Shown here: positions 8,483 through 16,789 of the stretch, one piece after another | Layout: every line of letters starts with the position of its first letter | Position numbering within the stretch: position 1 is the first letter of the stretch | DNA from: Candidatus Chryseopegocella kryptomonas | GTDB taxonomy: Bacteria; Bacteroidota; Ignavibacteria; Kryptoniales; Kryptoniaceae | NCBI RefSeq assembly: GCF_001536065.1 | Contig: NZ_CZVW01000010.1 | Coordinates: forward strand, 1 to 64,000 | Length of the DNA: 64,000 nt | Direction of reading: 5' to 3' | Translations under genes and position numbers: made by a program | Notes under the pieces: generated by a model | The model's database searches: none | The model's input: only the letters and a program-made list of their open reading frames with translations | Told to the model about the DNA's origin: nothing

Positions 8483-9808
8483 CTTCCATTCTCTCACTCC
8501 TTCTGAATCAATTATCGTCTTAACAAGTTTTGGTATTTGCGGTTTTTCTGAACTTATTTTGAAAGCTTTTGAAAGTCGCTCTTTTGCTTCTTTTATGACA
8601 TCGTCTTTATCCGTGTAAAAAACAGCAAGTTGCTCACCAACTTCAACTTTATCCCCGACTTTTTTTCTCAAAACGATACCTGCTTTGGGATCAATTACAT
8701 CGTCAACTTTCGTTCTGCCAGCTCCTAAAATTAGCGACACAATCCCAACTTCAAGAGCATCAATTTCATAAACATAACCATCAAACATACTTTTTACTTC
8801 AATTGAATGTTTTGACATCGGATATTTTTCAAGGTTCTCAATGTAGCTCACATCTCCACCTTGTCTTTCAACGAGTTGGAGAAATTTTTCATACGCTTCG
8901 CCAGAGAGAACGACTTTTTGAGCAATTTTTATCCCTTCTTCAATTGAGTTTGCCTTTCCGCCCAACATAATCATTGCTCCTGCAAGAACATATGTGACAT
9001 ACATTAGATCTGGGACATCAAGCCCGCGAAGACACTGAACTGATTCAACAACTTCAAGCCAGTTTCCAACCGCATATCCAAGCGGTTGATTCATATCTGT
9101 TATAAAAGCAATTACTTTCTTTCCAAAATTTTTTCCAATTGTAAAGAGCGTTTGAGCAAGTTCAAGCGATTTTTCATATTCTTTCATAAACGCACCGCGT
9201 CCTGTTTTCACATCAAGGACAAGCGCATCAATTCCTTCAGCGAGTTTTTTACTCATTATGCTTGCGGATATAAGAGGTATTGATTCAACGGTTGCGGTGA
9301 CATCTCTCAAAGCGTAAATTTTTTTATCCGCAGGTGCAATTTCCTGCGTTTGACCTATCATCACAAGCCCAATTTCTGAGATCACTCTTTTATACTCTTC
9401 AATTGAAAGATTTGTTTTGAAACCCGGAATTGATTCAAGTTTATCAAGAGTTCCACCTGTATGTCCAAGACCGCGACCTGAAATCATCGGGACGGGAACA
9501 CCAGCGGATGCGACAATTGGAGCAAGAATGATTGATACCTTATCACCAACCCCACCAGTAGAATGTTTATCAACTTTTATCCCGGGGACATCTGAAAGAT
9601 CAACGATATGTCCGGAATTTAACATAACTTCCGTTAAATATGTCGTCTCTTCAAAATCCATACCTCTGAAATAAACAGCCATTAAAAAAGCAGACATTTG
9701 ATAATCGGGTATTCTTCCATCAAGATAACCATTGACAAAAAAAGAAATTTCATCTTTTGAAAGTTTTCCTCCGTCCCTTTTCTTGCGAATTATCTCCTGA
9801 GGTAGCAT
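8480..9808 (-). CDS. pdp: pyrimidine-nucleoside (thymidine) phosphorylase
   Basis: This enzyme catalyses phosphorolysis of thymidine, and in the Pdp group also uridine, to base and (deoxy)ribose-1-phosphate for salvage. The 442-residue protein matches the family from end to end. The phosphate-binding KHSTGGVGDKVS is at about residues 80-91, then SGRGLGHTGGTLDKLESI, ALRDVTATVESIPLI and the Lys-containing LDVKTGRGAF. A C-terminal PYNP domain ends with RKKVGDKVEVGEQLAVFYT. It is closer to the bacterial Pdp type than to proteobacterial DeoA, but the two cannot be separated by motif alone. The MetH/MetF gene lies 18 bases upstream in the same direction, so the two may be co-transcribed. Confidence 0.92.
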   Translation of the reverse strand: MLPQEIIRKKRDGGKLSKDEISFFVNGYLDGRIPDYQMSAFLMAVYFRGMDFEETTYLTEVMLNSGHIVDLSDVPGIKVDKHSTGGVGDKVSIILAPIVASAGVPVPMISGRGLGHTGGTLDKLESIPGFKTNLSIEEYKRVISEIGLVMIGQTQEIAPADKKIYALRDVTATVESIPLISASIMSKKLAEGIDALVLDVKTGRGAFMKEYEKSLELAQTLFTIGKNFGKKVIAFITDMNQPLGYAVGNWLEVVESVQCLRGLDVPDLMYVTYVLAGAMIMLGGKANSIEEGIKIAQKVVLSGEAYEKFLQLVERQGGDVSYIENLEKYPMSKHSIEVKSMFDGYVYEIDALEVGIVSLILGAGRTKVDDVIDPKAGIVLRKKVGDKVEVGEQLAVFYTDKDDVIKEAKERLSKAFKISSEKPQIPKLVKTIIDSEGVREWK

Positions 9809-9826
9809 TTGAAATGCTGGTTTGTT

Positions 9827-11680
9827 TTAAATTTTTTGAAGTATTTCAACAGCAAGATGATACTTTTTAAATGGTGGGAGAAGATAAGCACCACTGACGA
9901 GATGTTTGGCTTCTTTTAAAAACTGAGCTGAAATTTCAACTCCAACTTTTCCCGCATCATCACGAGCAAGAAAAAGTTTTTCTCTTACCCAATCAGGTAT
10001 GTTTATACCCGGAACCTCATTATGCAAAAATTCGGCGTGTTTATAACTTCGCAATGGCAATATCCCAAGCATAACAGGAATTTTCAAATGTTCAATCTTC
10101 TTTATGAAAAGTTCAAGCGTCTTCATTTCGTAAAGTGGTTGAGTGAAAACAATTTGTGCTCCCGCTTCAACTTTTTTCTCAAGACGTGAGACCTCATAAT
10201 CAAGATTTTGTGCAGTTGGATTAACTGCGCAGGCGATTAGAAAATGCGTCGGCTCACCGATTGTATTTCCAACTGCATCAAGCCCTTGGTTCATATTTTT
10301 CAAAATCCTTATCAAACCAATTGAATCAACATCAAGAACAGTCGTAGCATTGGGGAAGTCGCCAATTTTTGTCGGGTCGCCTGTGATAGCAAGTATATTT
10401 TTAATTCCCAAAGCCCACGCTCCCAGAAGCAAACCCTGTAAACCGATCAAATTTCTATCTCTGCAAGCAATGTGCGTTATCGTCTCAATTCCAACAGAAG
10501 ATTGAACAAGATGTGAAATCGTCACAGGGTCCATTCTAAACCTTGCTCTTGCCCCATCGGTTATGTTAACCGCATCAATTCCATTTTCCTTCAAATATCT
10601 TGCACCCTCAATTACCGAGCTCATATCAAGCCCCCGTGGAATATCAAGCTCAACCGTCGTCAGAAATTTTTTCCCAATTTTCTTCGCAAAGTTTGAACTT
10701 TTATCCTCAATTACAACGCTTATGCGTTCATCGGAAGTTGAATTTGTCTGTGTTTGTTTTTCTTCTTTTTTAATTTTTATCTCAATCTGTGCTTTTTTCA
10801 ATTTTAAATCCTTAACGGCAGAAGCAATTGCTTTTATATGCGATGGAGTTGAACCACAACAGGCGCCAATTATTTTAACACCTGCTTCAACAAGCTGTTT
10901 AGCGTAGGTTGCAAGATACTCAGGGCTTGCGTGATAAACAGATCTACCATCAACAAGAGTTGGAATCCCAGCTGCAGGTTGCGCTGAAAGAATCACATCG
11001 TCCTGATACATCGCTTTTATTATTGAAAACATACGCTGTGGTCCAACCGTGCAATTTGAACCGACAACGGTCACACCTTTTTCCTTTATGTGTCTTACTA
11101 CTTCAATCGGGAAATCAGTTGCAAGTATTGCCCCATCTTCGGGAAATGTTTTTTGAGCTATCAATGGAATTTTATCTGAAACCTCTTTAACTGCTTCAAT
11201 TGCTGCATCAAGTTCATTCAAGCTCACAAATGTTTCAAGAATTATGAGATCAACCCCAGCCTCAATTAAAATCTCCGCCTGTTCTTTTATCACATCCTTG
11301 ACCTGTTGAAACTTTACTTTTCCAAGTGGTTCAAGAAGTTTTCCCGTTGGACCAATTGAACCAGCAACATAAACATTTTCGCCTGCAACTGACTTTGCGA
11401 TCTCAACCCCAGCTCTGTTAATTTCTTTAATTTTATCCTGAAGATGAAAAAACTAAAGGCAAAATCTATTTGCATCAATTGTGTTCGTTTAAATTTTCTC
11501 CGCACCCGCCTCAATGTATTCACGATGGATTCTGGCTACAATATCTGGATTTAAAATGTTATGAATGCATCTTGGTTGTTCAGGATATTCATAAAGATCA
11601 AGCATTGTTCCCATCGCACCATCGCAAATAATCGGTCTGTCGTCAAGCAATCTTTCAAGAAATGGCTTTTTCATTTTCAA
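9827..11680 (-). pseudogene. bifunctional homocysteine S-methyltransferase / methylenetetrahydrofolate reductase with internal stops
   Basis: The two-domain architecture is that of the YitJ/BhmT type. The N-terminal half is a homocysteine methyltransferase barrel: CDGAMGTML near the start, zinc Cys in GSNCTVGP and the CC pair in GACCGSTPSHI. The C-terminal half is a MetF-like FAD barrel (TVELDIPRG, NITDGARARFRMDP, LAITGDPTKIGDFP). Reading from 11680, one continuous frame of about 617 codons spans the gene but contains TAA at codon 64 (11489-11491) and TAG at codon 76 (11453-11455). Between and around them the frame still reads as family sequence (EKI-stop-TNTIDANRFCL-stop-FFHLQDKIKEINRAGVE). 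The TAG disappears if the first T-run is one base shorter and the next one longer, giving ANRFAFSFFHLQDK. The TAA sits where the family usually has Gln or Glu. Sequencing error or a decaying gene are both possible. The longest intact piece starts at 11293. Confidence 0.85.
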
Positions 11681-11694
11681 AAAAATAACTTTGT

Positions 11695-12390
11695 TTATAA
11701 AATCTCTGCCTCAACAATTCTCCAAAGATATTGACAAGGAAACCTGTTTTGATAAAGCGATTTGCTTAACACAATTGAATCAACTCCGTATTTTTCCATT
11801 TCGGAAAGTTTCTTCAAATCGGGATAACCCGCTAACTCGCCAAAAGCGGTGATCTTTAAACCGACACTCTTTGCAAAATTTTCAAGTGAAATAAAATTAA
11901 CGGTTTCATCTTCAAAGACATCTTTATAAACGATTCTCTCAATCCCACTCTCCTTCGCTCTCAAAGCAAACTTAACAGCATCAACATTTTCCTTTACTTC
12001 AACATTAAGAGCAATTCTTTTTGAGCCAAACTCATCTATCAATTCTTTCAATTGGAAATCCCCATCACATATTTCCATATCTAAAACAATCCTTAAAATC
12101 CCAATGTCAATCGCCTTTTTAACATCTTCATAACTTCTAAAACCACCACTTACAACAACAGGAATATCAACCACATTGACGATATTTTCAATCACTTCCC
12201 AATTTTCGGGCTTTCCAGAATCTTTGCCGTCAAGATCAACAAGATAAAGAACCTTTGCATTTTCTTTTCTCCACAATCTTGCCATCTCAATCGGATCATT
12301 TGGATATGTCTTCGGATTTTCTGGCAAACTTTGAACCACGCACGCACACTTTCCCTGTCTTATTTCAATTGCTGGTATAACCAAAATCAT
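11695..12390 (-). CDS. HisA/HisF-fold protein with altered active site
   Basis: This 231-residue protein has the look of the histidine-biosynthetic isomerase HisA: MILVIPAIEIRQGK at the start, YLVDLDG at strand 2, VVSGGFRSYEDV at strand 3 and RIVYKDVFEDE at strand 6. However, the catalytic Asp of the PAID motif is Glu (PAIE). The second catalytic Asp (SLD in Thermotoga HisA) aligns with Asn in ALNVEV. The second phosphate-binding glycines (AGGI) read FGELAG. No other his gene is nearby. I therefore do not call it HisA; it is probably a paralogue with another substrate or a non-catalytic role. It lies 14 bases before the MetH/MetF gene on the same strand. Confidence 0.7.
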   Translation of the reverse strand: MILVIPAIEIRQGKCACVVQSLPENPKTYPNDPIEMARLWRKENAKVLYLVDLDGKDSGKPENWEVIENIVNVVDIPVVVSGGFRSYEDVKKAIDIGILRIVLDMEICDGDFQLKELIDEFGSKRIALNVEVKENVDAVKFALRAKESGIERIVYKDVFEDETVNFISLENFAKSVGLKITAFGELAGYPDLKKLSEMEKYGVDSIVLSKSLYQNRFPCQYLWRIVEAEIL

Positions 12391-12451
12391 CTCCTACCGC
12401 ATTTGAATTTGTTAAAATCTATTTAAAAATTGGCTAATTTTCAAGCAAAGT

Positions 12452-13318
12452 TTAGAAAAACTCATCTACCATGCTTTTAAATTTTTCTGCTTTCTTTTTT
12501 GCGATGACATTCAAAAGTTCTCCACCTTTGAGGATATCCACCGGCGAATCAACAACATATGTTAACAATTTTTCAAACAACTCCCTGTCCTGAACCTGAA
12601 CTGCATAATATCTTGCATAGAAAACATATGGAAGAAGATATTTGCGATTTGATATTTCTATACATTTTTCAAAATGCTCTTTTCCTTTCTCCGGGTCTCC
12701 GCCCAAAATTTTAGGTCTTGCGGAAAGCAAAACGCCAAGAAACATATGTCCCGAGCCATAAAAATAATTTTCATCAAGTTCAATTGCTCTTTTAACCATC
12801 GCTTCAATTTTTGGAATCTGGCTAACTGCGTCAGGGTCATCTCTACTTAAATTAACATAACTTCCCCACGCCATTGCTGTCCAGAAAATAACAGGAACAT
12901 CCTTCTTGCTGAACTCACTTCTTAAAACTTTTTCAAACTCTGGGAATTCACCATTTAAAGCAGATGAAAATTTTTTACTTTTTGACTTGATAAAATTCAA
13001 ACCATATTCAAAAGCCCTTTTGTAAATTAACTTCGCCCGACTTGGGTCTTCATCTTCTACAAAGCCCATAGCGTATCCAGTATAACCCTGCACCAGAAAG
13101 ACAACCGTTTTCTCATTCGTTGAATCAACATTATAAACCGCTTCAAGAAGTTTTAAATTCGCCGGTATGCTTGTTTTTGCGATCTCATAGTCGGTTTCAC
13201 TAAAAATTGCTTTAACTCCAGAATCAAAAACACCACTTGCGTATTTGATTGCAACTTTCTGAACACTGCATCCATAAAGCACGAAAATCAAAAAAATAAA
13301 TGCGTAAAAATTTCTCAT
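12452..13318 (-). CDS. TatT-family lipoprotein (TRAP-associated TPR protein)
   Basis: This 288-residue lipoprotein (lipobox LYGC, Cys at about 17) matches the TatT family, known from Treponema Tp0956. Evidence is the long helical, TPR-like body with the characteristic NVDSTNEKTVVFLVQGYTGYAMGF region and AKLIYKRAFEYGLNF, then VIFWTAMAWGSYVNLSRDDPDAVSQIPKIEAMVKRAIELDENYFYGSGHMFLGVLLSARP. In Treponema TatT is the trimeric periplasmic partner of a TRAP transporter; no TRAP subunits occur in this window, so its partner here is unknown. It is the most upstream gene of the minus-strand block and diverges from the biotin carrier gene. Confidence 0.8.
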   Translation of the reverse strand: MRNFYAFIFLIFVLYGCSVQKVAIKYASGVFDSGVKAIFSETDYEIAKTSIPANLKLLEAVYNVDSTNEKTVVFLVQGYTGYAMGFVEDEDPSRAKLIYKRAFEYGLNFIKSKSKKFSSALNGEFPEFEKVLRSEFSKKDVPVIFWTAMAWGSYVNLSRDDPDAVSQIPKIEAMVKRAIELDENYFYGSGHMFLGVLLSARPKILGGDPEKGKEHFEKCIEISNRKYLLPYVFYARYYAVQVQDRELFEKLLTYVVDSPVDILKGGELLNVIAKKKAEKFKSMVDEFF

Positions 13319-13422
13319 TGCACCTTTTTGAATAAGTTTTCAATTTTTAAAAAATTTAAAGACGCCCGATTTTAAAAACAATTAAAACCAGCGGATGCGA
13401 ACGATCAAAGCAAAACCTCCAC

Positions 13423-13451
13423 TTGAAATAAAAATTTTTTTGCTTTATATT
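13423..13451 (+). promoter_or_regulatory. sigma-70-type promoter for the biotin carrier gene
   Basis: TTGAAA (13423-13428), a 17-base spacer and TATATT (13446-13451) lie about 30 bases before the start codon at 13481. This is one of the best promoter matches in the window and probably also drives the FadL and SGNH genes downstream. Confidence 0.65.
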
Positions 13452-13480
13452 TAAAGGCAGAAAAACACTCGGAAATTGCT

Positions 13481-14011
13481 ATGAAGATAATTGTTAACGA
13501 TTTTGAAATTGAAGTTGATTTAAACAAAATCGCCACAAGCAACGCCCTGGCTGATGAGAACAGTTTTGAAGCAAAAATTGGGGACAAAAAATTTGAAATT
13601 AAAGTTTTAAAAATTTCCGATAAAGAGATAACATTTTCAATTGACAATAGAATTTTTTCATTCGCCTTCGCATTAAACAACGATTTTGCCATTCTAACCA
13701 ACCCCATCCGTGATTACAAGTGTAAATACATAAACAAGTATCAATCCCTGATAGATTCCTACCGAAGCACCTCGCTTGGGGAAAGCAAGAAAGATAAAAT
13801 TCTAAAATCACCTATGCCCGGGCTGATAACCAAAATTTTTGTAAAGCCCGGAACCAAAATTAAAATTGGAGACAAACTCTTAATCCTTGAAGCCATGAAG
13901 ATGGAAAACGAAATACGAAGCGATGTTGAAGGCACTGTTGAAGAAGTTTTCGTAAATGAAGGAGCAGCCGTGGAAAAAGACGCGTCTCTTTTAAAAATTT
14001 CAACAAACTAA
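13481..14011 (+). CDS. biotin carboxyl carrier protein (biotinyl-domain protein)
   Basis: The C-terminal half (about residues 105-174) is a biotinyl domain with the canonical EAMKMEN tetrapeptide context; Lys140 would carry biotin. The domain begins with SPMPGLITKIFVKPGTKIKIGD and ends with VNEGAAVEKDASLLKI. The N-terminal 100 residues form a small beta-rich region like that found in acyl-CoA carboxylase carrier subunits. At 176 residues it fits a stand-alone subunit of acetyl/propionyl-CoA carboxylase or a decarboxylase. The matching carboxylase and carboxyltransferase genes are not in the window, so the enzyme it serves is not determined. The FadL-like gene starts 18 bases downstream. Confidence 0.85.
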   Translation: MKIIVNDFEIEVDLNKIATSNALADENSFEAKIGDKKFEIKVLKISDKEITFSIDNRIFSFAFALNNDFAILTNPIRDYKCKYINKYQSLIDSYRSTSLGESKKDKILKSPMPGLITKIFVKPGTKIKIGDKLLILEAMKMENEIRSDVEGTVEEVFVNEGAAVEKDASLLKISTN

Positions 14012-14029
14012 ACAAAATATGGAGGACAT

Positions 14030-15238
14030 ATGCGCTTTATCCTGACTCTTTTATCACTTTTTTTAATTTTTTCAACCGCTTTGTTTTCCGGTGGCTTTCA
14101 AATCAACGAACATGGCGCAAGAGCTACCGGAATGGCTGGGGCTTTTACAACATCCTATGCCCCGATAAGCATCTTTTATAACCCAGCTGGACTGGCTTAT
14201 TTGAAAGGAACAAATTTCTCAGTTGGGACAACGCTTATATTCCCGTCAGCAAGATTTCGCGGTCCATATCAATTTAACACGACTCAAGAGACCAAAATGG
14301 TAAAGCAAGTTTTTTACCCGAGCAATCTTTACTTAACACATGCAACAGAATTCGGACTTGCTTTTGGAATTGGCGTATTCAATCCATATGGACTTGGTTC
14401 AAAATGGCCTGAGGATTGGGTCGGTCGCGCAATCACAGTTGAATCTGACCTCAAAACATTTTATATCAACCCGGTCGTCGCTTACAAACTCGCAGATGAA
14501 CTCTCAATTGCTCTCGGATTTGATTATGTTTACAGCACCGTTACACTTTCAAGAAAAATTCCATCATTTACGCCCGAGGTAAGTGTTAAGTTATCTGGCA
14601 GTGGAACGGGCACTGGTTATAATGTTGGCGTTTTGCTCAAACTTGATCCTGTATCGTTTGGATTCTCCTATCGTTCACAGGTTAAGGTTAATTATTCTGG
14701 AACTGCGGACTTTCAGAAATCACCTGTGCTTGATCCGCTTCTTCCGGGTGGAAATATCAAAACAAGTGTTAAGATGCCAGACATTGTGATGGCTGGAATT
14801 GGCTTTTCAAGTGAAAATGTGACTTTTGAGCTTGGGTATCAATTCACGAGATGGTCTTCTTATGATGTTCTCAAAGTTGATTTTGAAACTGAAACAAGCG
14901 CACAACAAGATCAAACGCTTGAAAGATATTACAAAGATGTTTCAATCTATAAAGCTGGACTTGAATATCGCTTCGGAAGTTTGGCATTAAGAGCTGGAAT
15001 AGCGTATGATCAAAATCCAATTGACGACAAATATGTTGAGCCATCTTTACCTGATGCGGACAGATGGGAATTTACATTTGGGGCTGGATATACCTTTGGA
15101 AACTTAACAGTTGACCTCGGCTATATGTTCGTGAGATTCAAACAAAGAGAGGTCATTGGAACGCTCGTTGGATTTGATGGAGTTTATAACTCAAGCGCTC
15201 ACTTGCTTGGGATAAACCTCACATACAAAATTTTTTAA
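14030..15238 (+). CDS. FadL/OmpP1-family outer-membrane transport protein
   Basis: This 402-residue protein has a signal peptide (MRFILTLLSLFLIFSTALFS) and the hallmark FadL N-terminus GGFQINEHGARATGMAGAFT followed by FYNPAGLAYLKG, which forms the plug/hatch of these monomeric beta-barrels. Family members move long-chain fatty acids or other hydrophobic compounds across the outer membrane. The rest alternates hydrophobic and polar residues typical of barrel strands, and it ends with Phe, the usual outer-membrane insertion signal. A strong Shine-Dalgarno sequence (GGAGG) precedes the ATG. The next gene encodes an SGNH lipoprotein, suggesting uptake plus hydrolysis of lipids or esters (inference). 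Confidence 0.9.
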   Translation: MRFILTLLSLFLIFSTALFSGGFQINEHGARATGMAGAFTTSYAPISIFYNPAGLAYLKGTNFSVGTTLIFPSARFRGPYQFNTTQETKMVKQVFYPSNLYLTHATEFGLAFGIGVFNPYGLGSKWPEDWVGRAITVESDLKTFYINPVVAYKLADELSIALGFDYVYSTVTLSRKIPSFTPEVSVKLSGSGTGTGYNVGVLLKLDPVSFGFSYRSQVKVNYSGTADFQKSPVLDPLLPGGNIKTSVKMPDIVMAGIGFSSENVTFELGYQFTRWSSYDVLKVDFETETSAQQDQTLERYYKDVSIYKAGLEYRFGSLALRAGIAYDQNPIDDKYVEPSLPDADRWEFTFGAGYTFGNLTVDLGYMFVRFKQREVIGTLVGFDGVYNSSAHLLGINLTYKIF

Positions 15239-15265
15239 TTCAAAACTAAAACAGGGTTTTGTGCT

Positions 15266-16690
15266 ATGAAAAGTAAAATTCAATTTTCTGGAATATTCGC
15301 TGTCCTGTTAATTTTCTCATTCGCATTCATTTTTTACGCCTGTGAAGAATTTTCAGAAGTTGGCACTCCTCCATCGCTTGGAGTTCAAGTTGATTTCTCA
15401 AGGATTGTCGCCATAGGAAACTCAATAACCGCTGGATTTCAGGATGGCGCTTTATTTGAAAGTGCTCAACAGTATTCATATGTCAATTTAATCGTCAAGC
15501 AAATTAATTCACTTGGCAAAAATGTTACATTCGTTCAACCCTTGATAAGCGAACCGGGGATTGGACAAAGATTATATTTAAGATCGCTTTCGCCTTTAAA
15601 CATAGAACAACGACTTGTAACCGGTGCGCCGAAGAATTCAAATCATCCATCTCCGTTTAACAATCTTGCTGTCCCCGGAGCAATTTTATATGATGTCTTT
15701 GATACGACAGATTATGCGACAAAATCAATTCAAAGAAATAATCCATTTTTCCAGATCGTTTTGAGAAGCAAAGCATTTGGTCCAACGATGTTTCATCAGG
15801 CTAAAATTTTAAATCCAACTTTTGTGTTTTTCTGGATGGGAAATAATGATGTCCTTGGCTACGCTGCAAGCGGTGGAACAAGGGGAACTGATCCGACCGG
15901 AAAACTTCCCACACCCGATGTAATCTTCCAACTTTTATTCAGACAGGCGATTGACTCATTGCTTAGAATCAATTCAACTGTCAAAATCGCAGTTGCCAAT
16001 ATCCCTGATGTAACTGTAATCCCATTTTTCACAACTATACCTTGGTTCATCGTTGATCCGAACACAGGGAAACCCGTTCTTGACCAGCAAGGCAGACCGA
16101 TTCCTTTAATTGGCATCAAGGGTGGCTCTCCGGCACAATTAACGCCGAACGATCTTGTTTTATTACCTGCAGGCACATTGATTGCGACAGGTTATGGTCT
16201 TCCAAATGTTCCACCATTTAACCAACTTCCAAACGCTGGGAGACCATTGCCAGATGAATATGTCCTTGATGCGAATGAAGTTGCAGTTGCAAAAAGCGCA
16301 ATTCAAAAATTCAACTTTATAATTGACACCGTCGTTTCAAATCCAGCAAGAGCTGGGAGAGTTGTAAGAGTTGACATTTATTCAAGATTAAACGAAGCCA
16401 AAACACATGGAGTTGAAATTGCAGGTGTTAAATTCACAACAGATTATATAACTGGTGGAATTTTTAGTTTAGATGGTGTCCATCCATCAAGCCGTGGACA
16501 TGGGATAGTTGCAAACGAATTTATAAAAGCAATAAATTCAAAATTTGGCTCAAATATCCCGTATGTTGATGTGATGTCATTGCCAGGGATTCAACTTCCA
16601 AGCAGTTCTGTTGCACAGGGGAAATATCTACTTCCCAAAGTTCCAGCTGAAGCTTTAAAAAATGTAGTTGAACTTTTCACCGCAAGATAA
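15266..16690 (+). CDS. SGNH/GDSL-type hydrolase lipoprotein
   Basis: This 474-residue protein has a lipoprotein signal (lipobox FYAC, Cys at about 26). The SGNH blocks are visible: block I VAIGNSITAG (Asn instead of the usual Asp after Gly), block III FWMGNNDVLG, and block V LDGVHPSSRGHG with the catalytic Asp-x-x-His. It would be an esterase or lipase acting at the cell surface or in the periplasm. Its length exceeds that of small GDSL enzymes because of insertions between blocks III and V. It lies 27 bases after the FadL-like gene and is closed by a strong terminator, so the two form the end of one operon. Confidence 0.85.
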   Translation: MKSKIQFSGIFAVLLIFSFAFIFYACEEFSEVGTPPSLGVQVDFSRIVAIGNSITAGFQDGALFESAQQYSYVNLIVKQINSLGKNVTFVQPLISEPGIGQRLYLRSLSPLNIEQRLVTGAPKNSNHPSPFNNLAVPGAILYDVFDTTDYATKSIQRNNPFFQIVLRSKAFGPTMFHQAKILNPTFVFFWMGNNDVLGYAASGGTRGTDPTGKLPTPDVIFQLLFRQAIDSLLRINSTVKIAVANIPDVTVIPFFTTIPWFIVDPNTGKPVLDQQGRPIPLIGIKGGSPAQLTPNDLVLLPAGTLIATGYGLPNVPPFNQLPNAGRPLPDEYVLDANEVAVAKSAIQKFNFIIDTVVSNPARAGRVVRVDIYSRLNEAKTHGVEIAGVKFTTDYITGGIFSLDGVHPSSRGHGIVANEFIKAINSKFGSNIPYVDVMSLPGIQLPSSSVAQGKYLLPKVPAEALKNVVELFTAR

Positions 16691-16716
16691 ATTTTTAATT
16701 TGACTTAAAATTCTTC

Positions 16717-16744
16717 AGGGCGTGCTTTCGCACGCCCTTTTTTA
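16717..16744 (+). terminator. intrinsic terminator after SGNH gene
   Basis: AGGGCGTG at 16717-16724 pairs with CACGCCCT at 16731-16738 around a six-base loop, followed by a run of T. Confidence 0.9.
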
Positions 16745-16760
16745 TTCGGAAGCAAAAAAG

Positions 16761-16789
16761 TTGAAATTGAGATTTGAAAATTATATCTT
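16761..16789 (+). promoter_or_regulatory. possible sprA promoter
   Basis: TTGAAA (16761-16766), 17 bases, TATCTT (16784-16789). It lies between the terminator and the sprA start at 16870 and would leave a leader of about 70 bases. Confidence 0.5.
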
